Positions 1 through 28,154 of a DNA stretch of 64,000 nucleotides are shown here, piece by piece. How positions within the stretch are numbered: the first letter of the stretch is position 1; each line of letters opens with the position of its first letter. The stretch is from Spongilla lacustris. Taxonomy: Eukaryota > Porifera > Demospongiae > Spongillida > Spongillidae. Location of the stretch: the NCBI GenBank assembly GCA_949361645.1, contig OX442421.1, forward strand, positions 5,251,320 through 5,315,319, written 5' to 3'. The notes beneath the pieces are model-generated. The model ran no database searches. It saw nothing but the letters and a program-made list of their open reading frames with translations, and was not told where the DNA came from. The translations under genes and the position numbers were made by a program.

Positions 1-936
1 AATTTAAATGATTAATAATAGCCTCACATTCCAAATAGTGGAGCCAACAAGTGGAATTAACAGGCCCCATAATTCCAGTAAGGGAGCCACCAGCTAACCT
101 GGTCAATGGAGCTAGCGTCCACAATGCCAGTGGAGACACCAGCCCTCTCGCAGACAGATCATCAGACCCCCACACTGCCAGCAGGGATGTAGCCCCCACA
201 ATAATGCCAGGGAGATGCCAGCCCTCAGGCTGCAAATGGAATCAGCATCCCCAACCATTTCAGGGGAGCCATGAACTACATGTACCAACAACACGTGATG
301 ACCTCACTAACAGATCAACCATTAGCCCTTTAGTGAAGCCTTGTTATTGTCGGGTGAATATCATTACCTGCCCTATCAGTACATTAGGCTTCACTAAACC
401 TCAGATAAACAGATACAGACAACAGGTATACACATGAACACACTGCAAATGAAAGGCAACTTCAGTAGTTGTGTTTCTATTTGTTAGTGGCTCCAATGGG
501 GACTGGTGATTTACACATAAAAAACATGATGGCTCCCCTAAAAGTGTCTGGGTGCCAAGTCCATATGCAGTTTGGGGGGGGGGAGGCTAGCTCCAGTGCT
601 AAGTCCAATTGCAGTGAGGGCTAATGGTTCCACTGGTACCATGTGTTGTGTTAGGAGCAGGGAAGCAGGGAATGTGTGGCTCTGTTGGTACATGTAGTTC
701 AGGGGGCTGGGGTCTCCACTGGCATTATTGTGGGGTGCTCCTGGTTATGTGGCAGCTGATGGCTGACTGGACTTGCAGTGTGTCTAGTGGCTCCATTTGA
801 AGTGAGCAGAGAGGGGCTGGTGGTTCTACTGTGCGGAACTGGCCCCTACAGGCCCCTGTTTGTGTGGGGGCTGCTGATGCAACTTGGGGTGGCGTCTTGA
901 CCAAGGTGTGCGTGGTGTTTGGCAACATTTAAAATT
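1..936. other. No gene recognised; degenerate repeat-like DNA
   Basis: I see no convincing exon here. The stretch is built of loosely repeated phrases such as 'ggctccactgg', 'agtggctcc' and 'gggctggtg' spaced irregularly, which looks like a decayed minisatellite. An open frame at 51-437 (+) follows this repetition, has no flanking splice consensus that I trust and resembles no family I know. It may be intergenic DNA or an intron of a gene that starts to the left. Confidence 0.4.
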
Positions 937-941
937 TTACA

Positions 942-1151
942 CCAGTAGTTCTATCTGTGGATGGACTGTTACACCGTGAAGCTGACATTTCCTTAAAGGA
1001 ATGCATGTGTATCATTAGAGTGAAAAGAGTCAACTGCCGCAGAAGCCTTAAGCACGATGTCAAGGCTAGCGAGACTGTACCTAAGAGGCTCCGGAACGAG
1101 ATGGATCGAGGCACTAGTGGTTTTGGATCTGACGATGTGGTTATCAGTTAA
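942..1151 (+). CDS. Possible terminal exon of an unrecognised gene or element
   Basis: An open frame of about 70 codons follows an acceptor-like 'ttttacaccag' and ends at TAA 1149-1151. Unlike its surroundings it has ordinary amino-acid complexity: it starts with the motif VLSVDGLLHREAD and is then basic (RVKRVNCRRSLKHD). The first ATG is at 957, but the frame is open back to the putative acceptor, so I read it as a last exon whose upstream exons would lie to the left. I do not recognise a family with confidence. The 'VDGLL..EA' phrase is reminiscent of sequences that accompany mobile elements in invertebrates. It could also be chance. Confidence 0.25.
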   Translation, partial: PVVLSVDGLLHREADISLKECMCIIRVKRVNCRRSLKHDVKASETVPKRLRNEMDRGTSGFGSDDVVIS

Positions 1152-1925
1152 CCACATCGCGCTAATGTGTCATTATTTCTTTTAGTCTGGGGACCAGACC
1201 AAATATGGGTCTGGCGTCCCATACGGAAAATGAGTAATACTGAACCGCTCAGGCTCAGCCTGCTTTTTGGATGAGAAACAAGCACCGAATAAACACCTTA
1301 AAATATTATATTTAGCTCAATTACAACATTCGCCAAAGATAGGTTTAGAAGTACATTTTACGAGCATGCATATCTCTTAGGACGTGATAAGGCAATACAT
1401 ATTTACACACTACTAAGCAGCAATAATATTTTGCATTTAATATTTCTGACTATAAAATTTGAAGGTGCTTGGTGGCGAGAGAGGGAAACTTGACCACGCC
1501 CATCGCATGGACTGTTCATAAAATGTTACACTATTATTAATTTTATAACGATTTGAAACCGGCAAAACCTTGAAAAGCCACATTTAAATAGTATGCAGAA
1601 TTCTGGCCCAAAGCTGAACAAAATTACGAGTCCAATCTTCACTTTATAACTTGATTTTGTTTTCGAGATTCTCCTGATGCATGCAAATAAAACACAGCCA
1701 TATGAAAACCAAACACGAGGTCATTTAAAAATGTATATAAATTTAAACAGTGAACAAGATAAACACAAATAAAAGTGGGGCGATGGGGGGCACATGTACA
1801 GTAGAGGGAAGATGTATAAAAGAATGTAAGACAGAGATACAAATAAAAAAGCAAAATACATGGATATATAGAAAAGCCATCTAAACAATGCCACTAATCC
1901 AGCTAGCTACACAATTCAAGAGTGC
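1152..1925. other. AT-rich non-coding DNA, presumed 3' flank of LDLRAP1
   Basis: No exon was seen. The region is AT-rich and lies immediately downstream (minus sense) of the LDLRAP1 stop codon at 1926-1928, so part of it should be the 3' UTR. Several A-rich stretches occur but I could not single out a polyadenylation signal. Confidence 0.4.
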
Positions 1926-9850
<7,925 letters not shown>

Positions 9851-9931
9851 GTCTTTGAATAAACGATAATTAGGCCTACTTAATAATCCTTGTAGTGGGG
9901 CGTGGTCGTGTCGCCAAAAGATACCTTCGAC
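9851..9931. promoter_or_regulatory. Bidirectional promoter between LDLRAP1 and KIF25
   Basis: Only 81 bp separate the divergent start codons at 9850 (minus) and 9932 (plus). Both 5' UTRs and the core promoter must be packed into this space, or overlap the opposite first exon or intron. I see no clear TATA box oriented for either gene. This is inferred from gene positions. Confidence 0.55.
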
Positions 9932-10974
9932 ATGGCAACGGATCTCGCGCTCTCGAGTGTTTTAGAGAGAACCAAGCTACTCCGGGTAACGAGAAATACG
10001 TCATAATTTGATAACGGGAGATGTTTTTAAACCGCTGTTTAGGCCAAACAGGAACGCATCGCGATGCTGCAGACCGAGAACGCCGTCATGCACCTCAAAA
10101 TGGCTCAGGTGCATTTCTTATTGATACTTTTATTAGTCTTTAATCACCGTTTCTTGCGGACAAAAAGGACTGATTTGTTTATTCTTCCATTTAGTTGCAA
10201 AGCGCTGTGATATTGGCGTCAAGCAGTAGATTGAGGTGTGAAACGAACCGAGCTAGCTTGGTACAAGCAGCGAAAAGCATACAGGTACAGATGCACATGC
10301 CTTTTCAAATAGGATTTCGCTTGGTAGAACACACGAATAATATTTATGTTGTACAGTATCAATATAATGACATTATCGAGCCGAATTTTATAAAACAATA
10401 ATGTGAGGAGTGACTATGCGCATGCGTCACCTTGTTCGTTCAGCTTCTAAAAGACTCTTTGCAAGCACTGCGTCGAGAAGTTCAGTCTGACTTCTTACAG
10501 CTGTGCAATGGCTTCAAGACCTTCTCTGAAGTTATGTCTAATTTCCATAGAGATTCCTCCAAAGCAGCTGAACTAACAGGTATGAATGTGTGTGCGTATA
10601 TGTGCATATGACATTATGTGTGTATATGTGTATGAGTAAGGGTATGTGTATGTGTGTGTGGTACATGTAGGAGTGGCCTTCACAGTTACAAATCAAACCC
10701 TCCTCAAACCCTCATACCACCTCACAGTACCACACCTATATCCCTGGCCTTCCCTGTATGAACGCAGTACATGTATGGCCTTCCTCCGAGGTGGTGCACA
10801 CTTAAAAACTTTATTGCAATTGATGTGTGAACGTGCTGCAATAAATAAGCATACACGCTGTTATACACATAATGTACATACACACCATGCACACATATGT
10901 ACTTATATACGTCCATACATGCACACATGCACACACATGCACACACACATGCACACACACATGCACACACACAT

Positions 10975-11030
<56 letters not shown>

Positions 11031-12446
11031 GCAGGAAGTATAATTAGACACATCAGAAATATTATTTGCATGCACTCTGATCCATCCCAATCCTTCTTGT
11101 TAGCACTACAGGAGAAGTACAAGAAGGAGAAGCTTAGGAGGAAACAATTACACAACATCCTGGTTGTAAGCACATTACACAATATTAGACGTGTGGGGGG
11201 CTCTTTGGGTAAAGATTTACAGTGTAGGGCATTTCATTTTAGGGGGTCCAAGTGTGCATGCAGACATTAAGCTGCACACACCCCATTTCTCGTTAGGAGT
11301 TAAGAGGGAACATTCAGGTCTTTTGTCGTGTCAGGCCTGTGTTGGAGTCTGACAACAATGGCCTGATGGGACAACGGTGAGAGTAGCTAACTGTCGCAAC
11401 TAATTTTGGCCAATAAAAATGTCACTTCTCAGGAGCACAGTGTGTGTCAGCTGCGCAGATGAGGTAAAGCAGTGCACATGAGGTGCTACCCTGGGCCACC
11501 TCCATCTCCATACCATCACCACACCTCTTATACTCCACCTACCCTTACCCACACACACTCCCATATGCAATGCCCTCCTCCCCTGATCACACACACAAAC
11601 ACAAACACACCAGGAAACAGTCTGCTTGCAACAGCTAAAGACTTCTGTCACTGGGTCCATCCAGCAGGAAAAGCAGTATGAGTTTGACAGGTGTGCAAAT
11701 GGGTAATGTACTGATGGCCCCCATCCCATCTACATGTATGGATTTACTGTACATAAAGGCACAACAGACTTCTTTTAAATAACTCTGGCACTAATACGTT
11801 GGGCAGTGCTCCACTGATATGCCATAATAATACATATCTTATACATGTATGTATATTCCAATGTGTCATTACATTCCCACCTGACTGTTTGGTCATTTGC
11901 AGAGTGTTCTTTCAATCTGAGGGACAAGGGGTTGTGTTTGAGGAAATCAAGCCTCTGCTTACATCACTACTAGACGGGTAACACCTTCCTGCCTTGTGAT
12001 GGCTTTAAACCACTACCTTTTCCTCCTCCTCTTATTGTTAAATCACTACCTTCTCCCTCCCAAACTACTACCTTCCCCCTCCCCTTCTCCCTCCCAAACT
12101 ACTACCTTTCCTCCCCTTCTCCCTCCCAAAACCGCTTCCCTTCCCTCCTCTTTCCTTCCGTAACCCCCCCCTCCCCCCCCCCTCTCTCTCTCTTCTTAAA
12201 CCATTATTCTTCCCTCCTCCCCTCATTTAATGGTTGCAGGTACAATGTGTGTGTGATGGCATATGGACAGACAGGAAGCGGCAAGACCCACACCATGGTG
12301 GGAGAAAATGGGGGGCTGGCCCCCACCAGGCACCCTGGTGTCCTCCCCCTGGTTTCCCTGGAGCTATTCAGGTATGCATATGCCATGTCGTCACCTACCT
12401 GTACCTACATGTAACCTTTGGTGCAAACACACACACGCACACACAC

Positions 12447-12481
<35 letters not shown>

Positions 12482-13060
12482 CACACACACACACACACAC
12501 ACCCTCCCTCATCCAAGGCTGATGGAGGAGAAGGAACATGTCGAAAGCATGAAGCTTGAGGTTCAAGTGTCCATCACAGAGGTGTACAATGAGCAGATAC
12601 GGGACCTTTTGGCCTTAGAACCAGTCAGTTTTGTACATGCAGGTGTACTGCATACATGCATACATGCGCATGAAAGCCTCTGGGGAGTGCTGTATAAATC
12701 CTCTGGGGAATGCTGTATAAATCCTCTGGGGTACTACATAAGTGAGCACAAGTACATGTGCTGTATATATCCTCCTCACACCAATGGGTCACTATCATGG
12801 CACAGTATAGGATGGAAGCTCAGCAATCCAAATGTTCCAGGAAAAGCCATCTCTCTGTAAACCATCTGGTATATATATACACATTGGTAACTTGTTGAGC
12901 AGGTGGTATTAGGACAACAAACAGCATTGGGTATAACCAAATGTTATTTACATGTACAGAACTGTGTGGTTGTACCTCCACCCAGGCCCCTGCTGCCAGA
13001 CATGGAGTTGTCAGTGATGCAGGGGGAATGGAAGTCACCAACCTGACCACAACGTTAGCC

Positions 13061-13091
<31 letters not shown>

Positions 13092-14555
13092 ATACCTCAT
13101 TTAATGCCTACCCTCCAACACTCCATTTAATGCCTAACCCACACCCCATATAATGCCAAACCAACACCCCATTTAATGCCAAACCCACACCCCATTTAAT
13201 GCCTAACCCACACCCCATTTAATGCCTAACCCACACCCCATTTAATGCCTAACCCACACCCCATTTAATGCCTAACCCACACCCATTTAATGCCTAACCC
13301 ACACCCCATTTTATGCCTACTCTTCCATACCCATTTAATGCCTACCCCACCCCATATAAACAACCCATTAATCATAACACATTATACACACATCCTGCAC
13401 CCTCCACTCCCTCCATACCCACCCTCCACTATGATGGATGCATTGCCACACCCCTCACAGGACAGTTAGGACCAGCAGTGAGCTGATGTCTCTAGTGAAC
13501 TGGGGCATGCAACACAGGGCATCAGAGAGCACCCTGCTCAATATCCACAGCAGCAGGTCCCACCTCATTATCACCCTCACCATCACTGGGAACAGCAGTA
13601 GCAGCAAGCTGGCTGCCATGGCAACGCCTACCAGTTCCCAGAAGTCATCACCTTTGGTAACTGCATGTGCTGTGTATAAGATTGTGTGTAGGTGTGTGCA
13701 CTAAACGAGCGTGCCTTTACGAGCATGCCAATGGTGCACGAAGCAGCAGGAAAAAATTAGGGTGCATGCAAAACACACTCCTGACCCCTAATTTCCACCG
13801 GGGAGTCTGAATCCAGTGTCAAATAGCCCCCAGACAGCACTCCCAGGTCGAAATGTTGCAAATTGCACGTTGCGGTCACGAGTCCCCAGACAAGGCACCT
13901 GCGGCACCATACAGATTCTCTTTGTGTAATTATGTGTGTGTGTGTGCAAGTATGTGCATGAATAGAGGACTAACATAACAATGCTTTCATACAGATTACA
14001 TAATTAAGACCTTTTTAATTAAGACAATATTCATATGTGGGCTAAGTGCATGTCACACTTCCCTTGGTATTTAAAATATTCAAGTTCATCTATATCTACA
14101 TGTGCCTGACAAAAGGCCAGGTCAGCACTTATCTATTGGTAGCACAATAATGTTTTTTATTCCCTCTGGTGATTTAACCATCAATCATAACTTGTCACGC
14201 AAAGAGCATCTCAGTTATAGCCACACACTGCCCCATCACATTTGGTGTACACGCACGCTCACCTTTCCCATTGGCTTGCACATGCAGCAATCTCCTGTTG
14301 GGTCCCCTCCGAAGGCAAGTGCCCTTTTGTCAGCCTCTGCCCCAGACCTCTCTGCCACTTTGTATCACACCTTCAAGGCAAAGCTTCAACTGGTAGACCT
14401 TGCTGGCAGTGAATGTGTAGGTAAGTACATGTGCAACACACACAATAGTCACACACATAATCACACATACACACTCAAAATTTTACGCACACACACAACA
14501 CACACACACATAATCACACATACACTCAAAATTTAAATTTTACGCACACACACAC

Positions 14556-14604
<49 letters not shown>

Positions 14605-15103
14605 ACCTACCAGGAGCATCTGGTGCAAAAGGTGCAGCACTTAGGGAGACACAATACATCAACAAGAGGTAACATCACAGCCTCCACGTTACCCTCACAT
14701 CTCCACACCCTCAATCAAATTTCGTTATCCTAACATCATGCTATTGTAAAGCCAGTAAACCGAATGTTACTTCTCTCCTAGCTTATCAGCACTCTCTGAT
14801 GTTCTAACAGCACTGGCAGATGGCAAGAGGCATCACATTCCATATAGGAACTCAATTCTGACACACTTTCTCCAAGACTCCATAGGTAAGTGGAGGCAAA
14901 CGGACCTCCCCTCTCCCCCACAACATCCTTCCTCTCACACAGGGGGAGATGCCAAGCTGGTCATATTGCTATGTGTGTCCCCTACCTTGCAACAAATCAG
15001 TGAGTCACACAGAGTGCTCCGGTTCGGGTCACAGATGCGCCAAGTGCAGAGGGGTCCAGCCAAAAAGCACAGCCTGGCAAAGAAGCCCCACCTCTTCAAG
15101 TGA
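9932..15103 (+). CDS. KIF25: KIF25-like kinesin-14 (C-terminal motor)
   Basis: Seventeen exons: 9932-9985, 10043-10108, 10195-10284, 10444-10579, 11104-11165, 11297-11376, 11433-11463, 11635-11690, 11903-11977, 12240-12371, 12518-12623, 12986-13053, 13461-13656, 14288-14420, 14614-14668, 14782-14885, 14943-15103; 534 aa, all phases consistent. An N-terminal helical region (1 to about 135) is followed by the kinesin-14 neck/motor junction ELRGNIQVFCRVRP. The motor has P-loop GQTGSGKT (226-233), switch I NIHSSRSH (346-353) and switch II DLAGSE (421-426), all intact. SLLDGYNVCVMAYGQTGSGK and the tail QVQRGPAKK closely resemble human KIF25, which restrains centrosome separation. A neck directly before the motor predicts minus-end-directed movement. 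The human protein lacks much of this N-terminal region, so this looks like the fuller ancestral form. It is tail-to-tail with CFAP298. Confidence 0.9.
10920..11031. repeat. CA-rich microsatellite in KIF25 intron 4
   Basis: A 'cacacatgcacaca' repeat passes into a pure CA run of about 25 steps, within the intron between exons 10444-10579 and 11104-11165. Confidence 0.9.
12426..12504. repeat. CA microsatellite in KIF25 intron
   Basis: An interrupted (CA)n tract ends about 13 bp before the acceptor of the exon at 12518 in KIF25. Confidence 0.9.
13105..13345. repeat. Minisatellite, 23-bp unit
   Basis: About nine copies of a unit containing 'tttaatgcctaacccacacc', with small deletions, in the KIF25 intron between exons 12986-13053 and 13461-13656. 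It is preceded by a C-run and a CA tract. Confidence 0.85.
14536..14603. repeat. CA microsatellite next to a KIF25 acceptor
   Basis: A (CA)n tract ends 10 bp before exon 14614-14668 of KIF25, occupying the place of the usual pyrimidine tract. Confidence 0.85.
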
Positions 15104-15254
15104 ACACCCTCCCCTCCCCCCAGCACACACAAAACACAAGCAACATTCATCCTGTTGTATGCATGCCAAAAAGTTCATGATGAAAGGATAGGCGTGGTCA
15201 ACAAACCACGTACACGTATGCTGTACAAACACAAAATGCAAAAGGAAAAGAGAG

Positions 15255-16192
15255 TTACTTGGGCCTCCAGCTGACACTGCCCGTTACTGTAAAAGCCTTC
15301 TTCAGGGCAAGGGGATCAGCCCACTGTGCATTCAAGTAGCTATCCTCTGCCTCTGCCTCCAGCTTCTGCTTGGCAACACACAGTAAACCCGGGTCTGGTA
15401 AGGGTAACTGCACCCACCTTTAGCTCCTCCTGCTTCCTGTAGGCGTATGCCATCATTGCCTTCTTTTCCTCCTCAGAAAAGACTGCCTCCCTGGCAGGTG
15501 CACCCTGACCTTTCTGTGGTAAAAAAAAAAAAACAACAGCTTATTAATAAGCTATGGTGGTTAAATAGTAATCTCCAAGTTAGCCCCAAGTTTGTCTGTT
15601 AGATACTATATGTGTATATTTATGTAGGCACGGCACATTACAATATGAGTTACACACATGCAACTTTCCTTGTACAGGATATGTATTCAAATTGTATGTT
15701 CTAATTTGATTTGGCAACAGTAAACTCCCAAGGCAATAGAACATAGCAGTTCACTTAGGTGGTAGATCCATAGACACACACAATTATTCCCAATTCCCTT
15801 AAAGATTAACCTACTCTCATTGACACAATCACTTTGGTGTATCAGAAAATACATAACAGCATTATTCTACTGGCAGGCACAAGTTGCTTTCACCTTTTGT
15901 AGTTTACAAACAATCTTAGTTTTTTCGTTTTTCCCAACGAAGTCTGCCAATTTCTTTCCCCTGACAAGCTGCTTTCCTGCCCACCACAGCTGGGCCTCAG
16001 CTTCGTCCATCACCAGCTGCCCAGCCTGTGTCCCTCCAAGCTCCTCCTTCCCCTCAAACTCCATCCTGATAGGGTCGTACGGGGGAAGATTCATGGGGTA
16101 CACTATCGTTACTGCACCACGAAGCTTGTCCAGTGCATCCTGGATAATGTCTTCTGACATACACACACCAGCATCCACCTGTTTCTGTAAAA

Positions 16193-16264
<72 letters not shown>

Positions 16265-17079
16265 TAGTAAGCAGGCAGCCCAGCCAGTCACCATGCAGTT
16301 GGTTTCTCTTTACTATGTACATGTGAGGAGGAAGGAGATGGCTGAAGATACTGATACAGGGGCACATCCTAATTTCATACTCGATATAGGTTATCAACTG
16401 TAAAAATTATAATTGTGTATTTACACTGAACAGCATGAATGTGGAATATAGCCACAGTGCAAGACCTTGGCCAAGTGCAAAGCAAATATGAGCACTTGAG
16501 ACCAAGCCTAGTGCTTGAACTACTTCTGAAGGAGACGTTTAGTACAATCTAAATACTGAATCCGAACGAACATTGGTACCTTTGACACGGCTGCCTTTGC
16601 TTCACTAATGGTCCTTTTCAAGACATCTTTCATTTTTTCATCGGAAGCTGAAAAATGCGACATTGCAACAATAAAATCATGCGACAAAGGTATCTTAAGC
16701 ACGCCACCTCTGCCATTTCTGCGTCCAAGTGGATCTTTGGCTAAGACGAAGCCTCCACTAGGCACGCACACATCTTCAAATTCGTCCTTTAAATGTAGTT
16801 CTACTATCTGCTCGTCTGTGAGTCCTTGCATGTTCGGAGGAAGGCAGACTCCATGTTCTGCCAGCAGCTCTATCTCTGTGTAAAATTAAATACATTTATA
16901 TGAGCAGTTTCAAGTGAACATTATTCTAATTAAGGCCTACCCTGGCATAATCTTTCAACTTTTAAACGCCCGTTGTACAAACGAACTAATTGAACTATCA
17001 GATCGGAAGTTGGTGTATCACAAATAGTATCGTATAAAAATTGAACTTCGTCTCCGTGCTTTATGGTGAGTTTTACCAT
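15255..17079 (-). CDS. CFAP298: CFAP298 (C21orf59/Kurly) cilia protein
   Basis: Six exons: 16941-17079, 16708-16875, 16580-16647, 15894-16184, 15418-15513, 15255-15365; 290 aa, the same length as human CFAP298. The start MVKLTIKHGDEVQFL, the block LYNGRLKVERLC, LPPNMQGLTDEQI, GRRNGRASDEKM, the strongly conserved DALDKLRGAVTIVYPMNLPP and AEAQLWWAGKQL all match the family. The protein ends SVSWRPK. CFAP298 is needed for outer dynein arm assembly and motile cilium function and acts in the cytoplasm and at the cilium base. The intron 16648-16707 is 60 nt and free of stops in the reading frame, so an automated caller would read through it and add 20 residues. The gene lies 117 bp downstream of the CDK8 stop on the same strand and is tail-to-tail with KIF25. 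Confidence 0.95.
16198..16262. repeat. CA/TG microsatellite beside a CFAP298 acceptor
   Basis: About 32 CA steps on the plus strand lie just upstream (minus sense) of the acceptor of CFAP298 exon 15894-16184. In gene sense this is a TG run. Confidence 0.95.
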
Positions 17080-17196
17080 TGTCACACCTTCAAATCTACG
17101 TTTACAATTTGCCAGCCGCTGTTGTCATGACACCAATATAGCGCATGCGGCGCCGCGATGAATGTAATAATAAAACTTGCAAATAATAAATCAAGT
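17080..17196. promoter_or_regulatory. Compact CDK8 3' / CFAP298 5' intergenic region
   Basis: Only 117 bp lie between the CDK8 stop codon and the CFAP298 start codon on the same strand. It must hold the CDK8 3' UTR and polyadenylation region and the CFAP298 5' UTR. Inferred from positions; no specific site was identified. Confidence 0.35.
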
Positions 17197-27978
<10,782 letters not shown>

Positions 27979-28154
27979 TCCACAACGCCGGATCGGACAC
28001 GCAACTTCGTCGGTTTTTATTTAATTGCTCTCGGCAGTTCAAATTTCGTTCTTTTTTTACGGTATGTGGTTGCCATTAGCAACGTGTACTTGCATGCGAC
28101 GTAGGCGTTCCTTCTGGTGTTGGTTTGGCTAAGTGAGGGCGCAGACAATTAGAG
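27979..28154. promoter_or_regulatory. Bidirectional promoter between CDK8 and CCDC81
   Basis: 176 bp separate the divergent start codons of CDK8 (27978, minus) and CCDC81 (28155, plus). Inferred from gene positions; no core element was recognised. Confidence 0.5.

Noticed and set aside
15867..16397. CFAP298 exon extended upstream through the CA tract with its own ATG
   Set aside because: The family alignment and the acceptor at 16185 place the exon start at 16184; the extension is a Cys-Val microsatellite translation.
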